DNA from: JBCBKU01 sp965267475
GTDB lineage: Bacteria > Pseudomonadota > Alphaproteobacteria > Rhodobacterales > Rhodobacteraceae
Length of the DNA: 64,000 bases
NCBI GenBank assembly: GCA_965267475.1
Contig: OZ254079.1
Span: 3,162,001 to 3,226,000 of the forward strand
Direction: 5' to 3'
The number at the start of each line of letters is the position of its first letter. Position 1 is the first letter of the stretch. Position numbers and translations under genes: made by a program. A model generated the notes under the pieces. The model ran no database searches. It had not been told where the DNA came from and worked only from the letters and a program-made list of their open reading frames with translations. Below are positions 35,493 through 43,798 of this stretch, piece after piece.

Positions 35493-35932
35493 CCCCGCCG
35501 CGCCTCGACCCGCTGCCGCGCCAGTGCGCTGTCGCGGTCGTTGATCCCGAGCAGGTTGGCCACAAGCCTGAGAAGCGCGTCTTCTTCATGGTCGCGCACC
35601 CCGTCAGCCAAGACGACATCCCACAGCGCCTCGACCACGCCTTCCCGGTCCTCATAGGGAACGGCATCCTTAATCGCGCGGGTAAAGCGCACCGTGTCCG
35701 GCGCCTCGCTTTCCAGCGCCTCCGCCTCGCCCCGAAGCTTCGAGGCTTCAAACGGCGACAGACCGTACCGCTTTGCGGCAATCCGGTCGATCCGGGCGAC
35801 CTCTTCCGACGCATAGTCACCGTCGGATTTGGCGATACGAACCAGTAGCGCGGTCAAAGCAAGCCGCGCGTCCAGATCGTTCAATGGCTCAGGCTCGGGC
35901 CGTGTCAGCCGGTTCAGAAAATCTGCAAACAT
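35489..35932 (-). CDS. TerB-like (tellurite resistance TerB family) protein
   Basis: This is a 147-residue all-helical protein of the TerB-like group. It has LVRIAKSDGDYASEEVARID and LWDVVLADGVRDHEEDALLRLVANLLG, the paired acidic-loop helices typical of these metal-binding-type domains. No other ter genes are nearby, so tellurite resistance itself is not implied. It is coupled to the downstream PhnD-like gene and lies 19 bp after the SDR gene. Confidence 0.83.
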   Translation of the reverse strand: MFADFLNRLTRPEPEPLNDLDARLALTALLVRIAKSDGDYASEEVARIDRIAAKRYGLSPFEASKLRGEAEALESEAPDTVRFTRAIKDAVPYEDREGVVEALWDVVLADGVRDHEEDALLRLVANLLGINDRDSALARQRVEARRG

Positions 35933-35951
35933 GGCTTAGATATAGGCCCCG

Positions 35952-36701
35952 TCAGATCGTGATGCCACCATCGATGAAAATCGACTGGCCATTGATGAAC
36001 TCGCCGTCCTCTGACGCGAGGAACGCGCAAAGCTTGGCAATTTCCTCGGCCGTACCGAACCGCCCGCCGGGTTGACGGCTCATGAAGAATTCGCGCGCTT
36101 TCTCGGCGCTGCCATAGGTGTCGGTCAATTCCTCCATGCGCTGATGCAAGGACGGTGTGTCGACAGTCCCGGGGCAGATCGCATTCGCGCGGATCCCCAT
36201 CGAGACGTAATCCGCAGCAACAGATTTGGTCAGACCCTGCACACCCGATTTGGTGGCGCCATAGGCGCAGCGGCGCGGCATACCCTTCTGGGCGGAGACG
36301 ACCGAAGCGATGGTCGTGATCGACCCGCCATGGGTCTTCATCTTTGGGATCGCCGCCTGAAGCACGTAAAATGCGCTGTCCAGGGTGATTGAAACGGACC
36401 GCCGCCAGGCATCGAGCGAGCATTCCTCGATCGTGCCCTGATGGACATAGCCCACCGCGTGAACCAGAACGTCAATCCGATCAAACCCGGCAAAATAGGC
36501 CCGCACGGCATCCGGGTCGGTCCCGTCAAGCTGGGCGGTCGTAGCGCCCTGAATCTCGGACACCAAATCTCCGTTCAGATCACTGGCAAAAACCGTGGCG
36601 CCTTCGGCAATGAGCAGTTCGGCGGTGGCCCGCCCGATGCCTTGGGCGGCGGCGTTGACGACGGCGATCTTGCCGTCGAGGCGGCGGGGTATGTCTGTCA
36701 T
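35952..36701 (-). CDS. SDR dehydrogenase, 2-keto-3-deoxy-L-fuconate dehydrogenase-like
   Basis: This is a 249-residue classical SDR. The NAD-binding motif is AAAQGIGRA, the catalytic Ser precedes YGATKSGVQGLTKSVAADYV, and NAICPGTVDTPSLHQRMEEL plus FINGQSIFIDGG follow. The CPGTVDTPSL and RCAYGATKSG segments match the DHRS6/2-keto-3-deoxy-L-fuconate dehydrogenase branch. Three bases separate it from the FAH-family gene, whose product would hydrolyse the diketo-acid formed. It probably oxidises a 2-keto-3-deoxy sugar acid with NAD+. Confidence 0.85.
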   Translation of the reverse strand: MTDIPRRLDGKIAVVNAAAQGIGRATAELLIAEGATVFASDLNGDLVSEIQGATTAQLDGTDPDAVRAYFAGFDRIDVLVHAVGYVHQGTIEECSLDAWRRSVSITLDSAFYVLQAAIPKMKTHGGSITTIASVVSAQKGMPRRCAYGATKSGVQGLTKSVAADYVSMGIRANAICPGTVDTPSLHQRMEELTDTYGSAEKAREFFMSRQPGGRFGTAEEIAKLCAFLASEDGEFINGQSIFIDGGITI

Positions 36702-36704
36702 GGC

Positions 36705-37547
36705 TTAGCTCGCCTTCACAGTTTGTTGGGCGGTGCCGAGGCCTTCGACCTCCAACGAAACCACATCGCCCACGTCCAGATAGCTTGGAGGATTTTGCCC
36801 CATGCCTACACCGGGTGGCGTGCCCGTGGCGATCAGATCGCCCGGCTCCAACCGGATGAACTGGGACATGTAGGATATGATCGTCGCGACACCGAAGATC
36901 ATCGTGGCGGTTGATCCGTCCTGCCGGACATCGCCATTCACCGACAGTTTCATCTTCAGGTTCTGAGGATCGGGCACCTCGTCGGGGGTGACAAGCCAGG
37001 GCCCCGTCGGACAGGCATTCGGGAACGCCTTGCCCTTGATCCATTGCCCACCCTTTTCCAATTGCCACACCCGTTCGGACACGTCGTTGACGACACAATA
37101 TCCCAGGACGTGATCCAGCGCGTCGGCTTCCGACACATGATGCGCCGCTTTCCCGATGAAAAAGCCCAGCTCGCATTCATAGTCCAATTTCGACATGCCC
37201 GGTGTTTTCAGGATCGGATCCGTCGGCCCGCAATAAGCGCCTGAAGCCTTCGAGAACACGATGGGTTCTTCGGGGATTGCCATGCCCGATTCCGCAGCAT
37301 GGTCGGAATAGTTCAGACCGATGCACCAGATGTTTCGCGGTTGCGCGATGGGCGGACCGATCCGCTGCCCCGAGATATCCATAGCGGGCAATGCGCCCAG
37401 ATCCACGCTGGAAAGCCGATCCGTCAGTGTCGCGGCGTCATCCGCTGTGAAATCTTCGACGAAGGTCGAGACGTCGCGCACAGTCCCATTCGCTTCCATG
37501 ACGCACGGGGTTTCTGTCCCCGCCTCTCCCACACGCAATAACTTCAT
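36705..37547 (-). CDS. Fumarylacetoacetate hydrolase family protein (2,4-diketo-3-deoxy-L-fuconate hydrolase-like)
   Basis: This is a 280-residue FAH-fold enzyme with GLNYSDHAAESG, the metal-binding acidic cluster in YECELGFFIGK and GTPPGVGMGQNPP. Length and motifs match the group containing diketo-deoxyfuconate hydrolase and proteins annotated as ureidoglycolate lyase. The ATG at 37547 is preceded by AGGAGGATCGCGC, a strong ribosome site. Directly upstream of the SDR, it suggests the last two steps of the non-phosphorylated L-fucose or a similar deoxysugar pathway, ending in pyruvate and a hydroxyacid. Confidence 0.85.
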   Translation of the reverse strand: MKLLRVGEAGTETPCVMEANGTVRDVSTFVEDFTADDAATLTDRLSSVDLGALPAMDISGQRIGPPIAQPRNIWCIGLNYSDHAAESGMAIPEEPIVFSKASGAYCGPTDPILKTPGMSKLDYECELGFFIGKAAHHVSEADALDHVLGYCVVNDVSERVWQLEKGGQWIKGKAFPNACPTGPWLVTPDEVPDPQNLKMKLSVNGDVRQDGSTATMIFGVATIISYMSQFIRLEPGDLIATGTPPGVGMGQNPPSYLDVGDVVSLEVEGLGTAQQTVKAS

Positions 37548-37924
37548 GCGCGATCCTCCTAATGGCATTTCCCGTCTTGTCGAAGGTTGCAGAGGAACAT
37601 TCAAGCAGATTGGCGTAATTGTCCCGCGCCCGGTCAACCGGTCTTACCTGCCAAGACGGCCAGGTCCAGGTCTACAATCATTCACCGTTTTCAAGCGAGG
37701 TCCGTCTTCCCGGCGAACGGCGCCGTCGTTCATTTCTCCGTTTGACAGGTGCGGATTTCGAAAGCCGCAGACATCCGCTTTCCCTTGTTAATTCCTAGAC
37801 CTGCGCGCGCTAATAGTTTTTCCACCTGGTATAGGTTCGTTCCGATCTCATCGGCACACCTGCGATGACATTCCTGCAGGCAAAATCAACTGCGACTGCT
37901 TCGTCACTAATCTTCAACTGAGAG
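37548..37924. other. Intergenic region before an IS6 remnant
   Basis: These 377 bp form the upstream region of the FAH-family gene. No credible open frame or RNA gene is seen. The promoter of the FAH-SDR-TerB-PhnD run should lie here, but no clear -35/-10 pair can be named. The right end abuts an IS6-type terminal repeat. Confidence 0.4.
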
Positions 37925-38310
37925 GGTGCTGTCAGACTAACGCGAACGCGTCTCAACTTTTGCAGTTTGGCGGCCCATTATGCCACGCGGAGCCCCACCA
38001 TTCGCTGAGAGCGGCTTTGCGGGTCTCTTTGAAATGGTCGCGGTTGATAAGGAACCTTTCGGAGTTGAGTTGGTTGCGGGCAGAGGAATGGAGGGACGCG
38101 AAGGCCTGCAAACTCTGAATTTGCCGAAACGGCCCATTCCATTGCCATCAGTCGCAAAAAGTCTCGCGGCCTAAATCGAAGTCGCGTTCGTGCAGCAGAT
38201 CGTCCACATTCATGAGTGACATGGAAAGCCGGGCAGAGGGCATAGCCGCCAGGCGGACAATCTAAGGGCTCGCATAGAAGCATCGCAAGGCGCTGTGCTT
38301 GAACATGCCA
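37925..38310 (-). pseudogene. Decayed IS6-family element with internally deleted transposase
   Basis: The terminal repeat GGTGCTGTCAGA (37925-37936) and the next bases match the ends of the two intact IS6 elements in this window. On the minus strand, codons resembling the transposase N-terminus (NVDDLLHERDFDLG) are found near 38180-38306. Codons for its C-terminus (HSSARNQLNSERF, then LINRDHFKETRKAALSEWWG) are near 37978-38140. About 375 bp of the middle, including most of the DDE core, is missing, frames are broken, and no right terminal repeat is visible. It is an old remnant just 3' of frcA. Confidence 0.8.
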
Positions 38311-38387
38311 TGAAACGATGTGCACCGGCCCGTTGCCTCTTACAAGGCAATGTCCGACGCAATCTGGTCGCGCACAACCTTGGCCGC

Positions 38388-39164
38388 TTATGCGGCTGCC
38401 TGTTCTGGTTCTTTGGCCCCTGTCATGAACGCAACCGCATCTGACATCGAATAGTCTTTCGGATCGATCACGGTCAGCCGTTTGCCCAGCCGGTGAATGT
38501 GGATCCGGTCGGCCACCTCGAAGACATGGGGCATGTTGTGGCTGATAAGGATGATTGGGATACCGCGCGATTTGACATCCTGAATGAGTTCCAGAACCTT
38601 GCGACTTTCTTTGACGCCCAACGCCGCTGTGGGCTCATCCAGAATGATCACCTTGGATCCGAACGCAGCGGCGCGTGCCACGGCGACGCCTTGACGCTGT
38701 CCGCCAGAAAGCGTCTCGACGGCCTGGTTGATGTTTTGAATGGTCATGAGGCCGAGCTCGGAAAGTTTTTCGCGGGCGAATTTCTCCATGGCCGAACGGT
38801 CGAGCTTCCTGAACAAAGATCCCAGGATCCCTGGTTTTCGGATCTCGCGCCCCATGAACATGTTGTCAGCGATGGACAGTGCCGGGGACATCGCGAGCGT
38901 CTGGTAAACGGTTTCGATGCCATGTTCCCGCGCGTGGATCGGTGACGTGAAATGCACCCGCTGGCCTTCCAAGAAGACCTCGCCTTCGTCGGGGATTACT
39001 GCGCCGGAAACGGCCTTGATAAGCGTGGACTTTCCGGCACCGTTGTCGCCAATGACTGCGAGGATCTCACCAGGGTAGAGCTCGAAGTCGCAATGATCGA
39101 GAGCAACAACGCGACCATAGCGCTTGACCAGGTTGCGACCGCTAAGGATGGGCTCTTGTGCCAT
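38388..39164 (-). CDS. frcA: Fructose-type sugar ABC transporter ATP-binding protein
   Basis: This is a 258-residue CUT2 sugar-transporter ATPase with one nucleotide-binding domain, as in FrcA. It has Walker A GDNGAGKST, signature LSGGQRQGVAVARA, Walker B VIILDEPTAALG and switch-histidine ISHNM. The start LSGRNLVKRYGRVVALDHCD is characteristic. Its ATG at 39164 overlaps the permease stop (TAATG). In Sinorhizobium the operon continues with the kinase frcK; here an IS6 remnant follows instead. Fructose is the likely substrate, but ribose or mannose uptake is possible. Confidence 0.88.
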   Translation of the reverse strand: MAQEPILSGRNLVKRYGRVVALDHCDFELYPGEILAVIGDNGAGKSTLIKAVSGAVIPDEGEVFLEGQRVHFTSPIHAREHGIETVYQTLAMSPALSIADNMFMGREIRKPGILGSLFRKLDRSAMEKFAREKLSELGLMTIQNINQAVETLSGGQRQGVAVARAAAFGSKVIILDEPTAALGVKESRKVLELIQDVKSRGIPIILISHNMPHVFEVADRIHIHRLGKRLTVIDPKDYSMSDAVAFMTGAKEPEQAAA

Positions 39165-40222
39165 TATGCCGAGACCTTTCTGATCCACTGGTCAACCGCA
39201 ACAGCGGCGATGATAAGCAGGCCAATAAGAAGGAACGTCCACTGAGCGTCCGCCCCCAGAAGGCGCAAACCCAACGTGAACACGCCAACGATGAGAGCTC
39301 CGAACAAAGCACCCAGGATCGAGCCGCGTCCCCCAAAAAGCGAGATACCCCCAATCACCACAGCGGTGATGGATTCAATATTGGCGAGTTGCCCCACTGT
39401 GGGAGAGATCGAGCCGATGCGTCCAACCATGGCCCAGCCAGCAAACGCACAAATGATGCCAGACAGAAGATAGACCGAGATGAGGGTTCTTTTGACGTTT
39501 ACGCCAGAAAGCTCGGCCGCTTCGGGGTCATCGCCCACCGCATAAACATGGCGCCCCCAAGCAGTATGTTTCAAGGCATAAGCCAGCGTGAAGACGAGAA
39601 CGAGCATGAAGATCACGCCAAGCGTGAATGTCGCCCCCCCAAACTGGAACTTGGTTCCAAACACCTGCAAGAGTGCTGCTTGGGCTTCGATATCTTGACT
39701 TCGAATAGTTTCGTTCGCCGAGTACAGGAAGTTGGTGGCCAGTATGATTTGCCATGTACCTAAGGTCACAATGAATGGCGGAAGCTTCATATAGGCGACG
39801 AGCCAACCGTTGATGAATCCGCAAATGGCTCCGACGGCAAGACCGCACAGGATGGAAACCTCGACCGGAAGGCCGTAGCGGAAGGTGAATTGGCCCATCA
39901 CAACCGACGACAAAACCATGATCGCACCAACGGAAAGATCGATACCGGCCGTTAGGATCACAAGGCTCTGCGCGGCAGCAACGATGCCGACGATCTGCAC
40001 CTGCTGGAGGATCAGGGTCATCGCGAAAGGAGAGAAGAACCGCGATCCGACGAGGATGCCGAAAACAATGATAGATGCGACAAGAACGATCAGCGGAACG
40101 AAAGCCGGGTTCACATGAAGAACATGCTGGAGCTGTCCGACAAGCCCGCGTTGCGGATGATCAAATTCGGCCACCGCTTCCGGTGCGTCGCCAGCCGACT
40201 TTTCATAATCGGTGCTCGACAT
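39164..40222 (-). CDS. frcC: Fructose-type sugar ABC transporter permease
   Basis: This is a 352-residue CUT2 permease with about ten hydrophobic helices after a cytoplasmic N-terminus of about 45 residues. Family segments include ILTAGIDLSVGAIMVLSSVV and GGISLFGGRGSILGALFGAL. The ATG at 40222 has GGGAGGAAGCTTT upstream and replaces a longer frame from 40258. It is coupled to frcA and separated from frcB by a strong stem-loop. Confidence 0.9.
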   Translation of the reverse strand: MSSTDYEKSAGDAPEAVAEFDHPQRGLVGQLQHVLHVNPAFVPLIVLVASIIVFGILVGSRFFSPFAMTLILQQVQIVGIVAAAQSLVILTAGIDLSVGAIMVLSSVVMGQFTFRYGLPVEVSILCGLAVGAICGFINGWLVAYMKLPPFIVTLGTWQIILATNFLYSANETIRSQDIEAQAALLQVFGTKFQFGGATFTLGVIFMLVLVFTLAYALKHTAWGRHVYAVGDDPEAAELSGVNVKRTLISVYLLSGIICAFAGWAMVGRIGSISPTVGQLANIESITAVVIGGISLFGGRGSILGALFGALIVGVFTLGLRLLGADAQWTFLLIGLLIIAAVAVDQWIRKVSA

Positions 40223-40304
40223 AAAGCTTCCTCCCTCGGTCACGCTCGAACCGCTCAATTGTCGCGAGTGTGTCAGATAATTTGCAAGCTGTCTTGCTTG
40301 GGAT

Positions 40305-40330
40305 GCGGAAGGGCGCGTTCGCCCTTCCGC
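40305..40330 (-). promoter_or_regulatory. Intercistronic stem-loop between frcB and frcC
   Basis: A perfect 11-bp stem (40305-40315 with 40320-40330) closes a four-base loop, with arms GCGGAAGGGCG and CGCCCTTCCGC. No U-run follows in the direction of transcription. Such hairpins between a binding-protein gene and its permease usually protect the upstream message and limit read-through, giving excess binding protein. Confidence 0.75.
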
Positions 40331-40341
40331 TTAGGGTAAGA

Positions 40342-41355
40342 TTAGCCCCAGCAGAGCTCGAGCCCTTCGGCCGAAGAGATCGAGGGCACGCCGTCGACCG
40401 GGCTGTCTGTGACCAGAGCCACACCGGTGTCAAAGAATGCTTTGCCTGGGGTTGGCTCGGGCTTCACACCTTCGTCAGCCCACTTCTTGATGGCTTCAAC
40501 GCCGAGGGCAGCCATTAGCAATGGGTACTGCTGCGAAGTTGCGCCGATCACGCCATCCGCAACATCCCGGACACCAGGACAGCCCCCGTCAACGGACACG
40601 ATTGTAACGTCGTCAGTCTTGCCAAAGTCTTCAAGCGTTTTGTAGGCGCCTGCAGCGGTTGGCTCGTTGATCGTATAGAGAACGTTGACTCCGTCATCCT
40701 TTGTAAGAAGGTTCTCCATGGCCTTGCGGCCACCTTCCTCGTTGGCGTTGGTGACTTCGTTGTCGATGATCCGCGGATCGGTTTCGTCGCCCCACTTGTT
40801 CGGGTCTTCCAGGCCGACACCAAAGCCGGTCAGGAAGCCCTGGTTGCGCAGGACACCAACGGTTGGCTGCGACACGTTGATGTTCATCATGCCAATCTTT
40901 GCGGTTGATGTGTCAACCTGTGCGGCGGCCCATTTGCCAATAAGTTCGCCTGCAAGGAAGTTGTCGGTCGCAAATGTCGCGTCAGCCGCGTCAATGGGCG
41001 TCAGCGGCGTATCGAGTGCAATGACGACGAGCCCGGCTTCGCGGGCCTGTGTCACGGCGGGAACGATCGACGACGTGTCGGATGCCGTGATCAGGATGCC
41101 CTTTGCTCCATCAAGAATGCAGGTCTCAATGGCCTGAACCTGCGTTTCGTGGTCGCCATCGATCTTACCCGCAAACGACTTGAGCTCCATTCCAAGCTCA
41201 TCAGCCTTGGCCTGCGCGCCTTCTTTCATCTTCACGAAAAACGGGTTCGTTTCCGTCTTTGTGATCAGGCAGACCGATGTTGCGTGGCCATCTGCCATAG
41301 CTGTACCTGCCATAGCGAACGACGCAAGCGTCGCTCCGATAATTGCTTTTTGCAT
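40342..41355 (-). CDS. frcB: Fructose-type sugar ABC transporter substrate-binding protein
   Basis: This is a 337-residue periplasmic binding protein of the ribose/fructose type (peripla_BP_4). The signal peptide is residues 1-21 (KAIIGATLASFAMAGTAMA, cleaved before DGHA). The mature part has KTETNPFFVKMKEGAQAKAD, GILITASDTSSIVP and VIALDTPLTPIDAADATFAT. The ATG at 41355 follows GGGAGGAACAC and replaces a longer frame. It is the first gene of frcBCA, divergent from the ROK regulator. Confidence 0.9.
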   Translation of the reverse strand: MQKAIIGATLASFAMAGTAMADGHATSVCLITKTETNPFFVKMKEGAQAKADELGMELKSFAGKIDGDHETQVQAIETCILDGAKGILITASDTSSIVPAVTQAREAGLVVIALDTPLTPIDAADATFATDNFLAGELIGKWAAAQVDTSTAKIGMMNINVSQPTVGVLRNQGFLTGFGVGLEDPNKWGDETDPRIIDNEVTNANEEGGRKAMENLLTKDDGVNVLYTINEPTAAGAYKTLEDFGKTDDVTIVSVDGGCPGVRDVADGVIGATSQQYPLLMAALGVEAIKKWADEGVKPEPTPGKAFFDTGVALVTDSPVDGVPSISSAEGLELCWG

Positions 41356-41428
41356 GTGTTCCTCCCAAGGATTTCGTCGCTGACCTAAGGTCAAGACCCT
41401 TCCAATAAAGCGCGTCAAAAAGGCTTCG

Positions 41429-41461
41429 TCAATAAATAAATAAAAGTGATTTATAAATTGA
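41429..41461. promoter_or_regulatory. Probable operator/promoter between frcB and the ROK regulator
   Basis: An AT-rich, imperfect inverted repeat (TCAATAAATAAAT facing ATTTATAAATTGA) lies in the divergent gap between frcB and the ROK gene. It stands out from the GC-rich surroundings. Placement fits a ROK-regulator binding site overlapping both promoters; the binding itself is inferred. Confidence 0.5.
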
Positions 41462-41505
41462 CTTGCTGAATTTCGGTGGGCATTGTTCCCGGAAGGGAGG
41501 CCCGT

Positions 41506-42687
41506 GTGGCACTAACGGAAACACCAAAAAAGGTGCCGGGCGGGGCAGCAAACCAGACCGGTTTGCGGGATCAGAATGCACGTCTAGTTCTGTCCTTCAT
41601 CCGGCGCCACGGGGAAATGCCAAGCGCCGAGATTGCACGGCGCTCCGGCCTTTCTGCACAGACCGTCTCGAATATCATCCGCGCCCTTGAGTCCGAAAAT
41701 CTGCTGACGCGCGGCGAAGCCCTGAAGGGCAAAGTGGGAAAGCCTTCGGTCCCTATGGCGCTTAACCCAATGGGGGTGCTCTCGCTTGGATTGAATATTG
41801 GTCGACGGGCTGCGGAATTAACCCTGATCGACTTCAAGGGCGAGCAGATCGACGCACGATCGATGGCCTATGCATATCCCGTGATCGAAGACGTAATGCA
41901 TTTCTTGGTATCATCGATCGATGATATATTCCGACACCGAGCCAGCGCGCGATCTCTTCTGACGGGAATTGGGATCGCCCAGCCCAATCGGATTTGGGAC
42001 TGGCTTGAGTCCGTCAAAGCGCCGGCAAATGCAATGCAGCAGTGGAAGTCCTTCGATATCGGCGCGGCGGTCAAAGAACAAACAGGATTGGATACCGTCA
42101 TTGAGAATGACGCGACATCGGCATGTATCTCGGAACTTCTGCTCGGGCGCGGCAATGAATTCTTCGACTTCGCCTACATCTTTGTTGGTGCGTTCGTCGG
42201 GGGCGGGCTTGCATTGAATGGCAATATTGTCTCAGGGCGCTCCAAGAACGGGGCAGCGCTTGGTCCGCTGCCGGTTCCCGATGGCAACGGCGGAACAACA
42301 CAACTTCTGAACGTGAGTTCATTGTATGCGCTCGAGACGGAAATCCGAAATGCAGGTCGCGACCCGTTGGAACTCCGCAACATGGACGATGACTGGTCCT
42401 CAATCGAACAAGCTCTCGTGCCATGGATCGAACGCAACGGGCACTACTTGGCGATTTGTTGCGCGGCGATTGCATCGGTGGTCGATATCGAAGCGGTCAT
42501 GATTGACGGTGCAATGCCGCCCGATGTGTGTCGTCGGCTCACCAAATCCGTCCGCGAAAACTATGGAAAGCTCGATCTGACGGGGCTTGAAGACCTTCAG
42601 ATTGAACAGGGAATGGTCGGCCGGCGTGCAAGGTCAATTGGTGCAGCTTTGCTTCCGATTCACTCCAGATATTTCTTGGCCGCCTAG
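41506..42687 (+). CDS. frcR: ROK-family transcriptional regulator of the fructose importer
   Basis: This is a 393-residue NagC/XylR-type ROK protein. The N-terminal winged helix-turn-helix (residues 20-80) has SAEIARRSGLSAQTVSNIIR and RGEALKGKVGKPSVP. The ROK sugar-binding domain follows, with VIENDATSACISELLLGRG and FVGAFVGGGLALNG. The GTG at 41506 sits 5 bp after GGGAGG, a better start than the GTG at 41476. The zinc-binding CxCGxxGC cluster of many ROK proteins is absent. Divergent orientation from frcBCA indicates it controls that operon. Confidence 0.87.
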   Translation: MALTETPKKVPGGAANQTGLRDQNARLVLSFIRRHGEMPSAEIARRSGLSAQTVSNIIRALESENLLTRGEALKGKVGKPSVPMALNPMGVLSLGLNIGRRAAELTLIDFKGEQIDARSMAYAYPVIEDVMHFLVSSIDDIFRHRASARSLLTGIGIAQPNRIWDWLESVKAPANAMQQWKSFDIGAAVKEQTGLDTVIENDATSACISELLLGRGNEFFDFAYIFVGAFVGGGLALNGNIVSGRSKNGAALGPLPVPDGNGGTTQLLNVSSLYALETEIRNAGRDPLELRNMDDDWSSIEQALVPWIERNGHYLAICCAAIASVVDIEAVMIDGAMPPDVCRRLTKSVRENYGKLDLTGLEDLQIEQGMVGRRARSIGAALLPIHSRYFLAA

Positions 42688-42760
42688 AACAACATAGGTC
42701 CACATCGAACAGCGAAATGCGCGGCCGCGCTGGTTGGCTTCACTGGGCAGCGCTCCTTAG

Positions 42761-43575
42761 GGTGCTGTCAGACTAATGCGAACTCGTCTCAGCTAGGGCA
42801 GCCTGTCTGACCCTTATGCTGCGCCGAGGCCGCGCCATTCGTTGAGAGCGGCGGTACGGGTTTCTTTGAAGTGGTCGCGGTTAGTGAGGGATCTCTCGGC
42901 GTTGAAGTGGTTTTGCACAGAGGAATGGACGGCGGCGAACTTCTGTAGATTTCGCATTTGCCGGAACCGCTGCATGGCGCGTTCTCGTCGTCGGAACGGT
43001 AGGTGTGAGTTCTCTGCCCGGTTGTTCACCCACCTGCCGGTCTCTTGACGGAATGCCGAGCCCAGTTCCTTGAGAGCGGCACCGTAAGACCGGAGCTTGT
43101 CCGTGACGATGACCTCGGGTTGGCCATGCATCCGCATCGCTTTCCTCAGGAACTTCAACGCCGCCTTCTTGTCCCGCGTCTTCGTCACAAAGCTCTCAAG
43201 CACCTCGCCCTCGTGGTCCACAGCCCGCCACAGGTAGTGCCGCTCTCCCCGGATCTTCACGAACATCTCGTCGAGATGCCAACGCCAGCGGCTGAATTTC
43301 ATGCCCTGGATCCGGCGCTTTCGGATTTCGGAAGCAAACAGTGGTCCGAACCGTTGCCACCAAAAGCGCACGGTCTCGTGGCTGACATCGATCCCGCGTT
43401 CATGCAGAAGGTCCTCCACATTTCTCAGCGAAAGAGGGAACCGGATATAGAGCATCACGGCCAGACGGATGATCTCAGGGCTCGTCTTGAAGTATCGAAA
43501 GGGGCTCGGCTTGGACATGCCCGTACGCTAGGCAGGCCCCCTGCCAGCCTCAAGCCGGTTTCCTCTGACATCACC
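42761..43575 (-). mobile_element. IS6-family insertion sequence, left copy (815 bp)
   Basis: The element is bounded by imperfect 12-bp inverted repeats, GGTGCTGTCAGA at the left and TCTGACATCACC at the right. It contains one transposase gene. A second copy at 56352-57166 has the same length and matched wherever the two were compared. The flanking 8-mers (CTCCTTAG and CTGGGAGG) do not match, so no target duplication is retained. Confidence 0.93.
42814..43518 (-). CDS. IS6-family DDE transposase
   Basis: This is a 234-residue transposase of the IS6/IS26 family. The N-terminal helix-turn-helix region (LRNVEDLLHERGIDVSHETV) is followed by the DDE core: WHLDEMFVKIRG, VIVTDKLRSYG and NNRAENSHLPFRRRERAM supply the D, D and E. 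IS6 enzymes act by replicative transposition and form cointegrates, which fits the two direct copies here. The gene appears intact, and the product is identical to that of the second copy. Confidence 0.95.
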   Translation of the reverse strand: MSKPSPFRYFKTSPEIIRLAVMLYIRFPLSLRNVEDLLHERGIDVSHETVRFWWQRFGPLFASEIRKRRIQGMKFSRWRWHLDEMFVKIRGERHYLWRAVDHEGEVLESFVTKTRDKKAALKFLRKAMRMHGQPEVIVTDKLRSYGAALKELGSAFRQETGRWVNNRAENSHLPFRRRERAMQRFRQMRNLQKFAAVHSSVQNHFNAERSLTNRDHFKETRTAALNEWRGLGAA

Positions 43576-43591
43576 CTGGGAGGGATTTGTC

Positions 43592-43693
43592 ATGATCTTC
43601 ACGCCAACGAGCGAGGGCGAGTTGGACGTGGTCACCATGCTGGTCGAGCAGTCCTACAGCTTCGTTACAGGTCGAGAGCTGCAGAAGGAGTAG
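43592..43693 (+). CDS. Possible 33-residue peptide or gene fragment beside the IS
   Basis: A short open frame begins at an ATG preceded by GGGAGGGATTTGTC, an unusually good ribosome site, 17 bp from the IS right end. The peptide (MIFTPTSEGELDVVTMLVEQ, then 13 more residues ending RELQKE) has no recognised domain. It may be a small gene or the surviving 5' end of a larger gene. Downstream to 43798 no further gene is seen. Confidence 0.3.
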   Translation: MIFTPTSEGELDVVTMLVEQSYSFVTGRELQKE

Positions 43694-43798
43694 CTTGGAC
43701 GGCCCTTTCCTTCCGTTGATTCTGTATTCGAATGCTGCAATGCATTCCGCAAATTGGACTTTTTATGGAAGTCCGAATTTTTCTCGGATCCAATGTGT

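Noticed and set aside
37978..38325. 115-codon minus-strand frame as a gene
   Set aside because: It is an out-of-frame reading through the decayed IS6 transposase.
43045..43719. 224-codon open frame opposite the left IS6 transposase
   Set aside because: It is antisense to the transposase and the same frame appears in the other copy; no domain is recognised.
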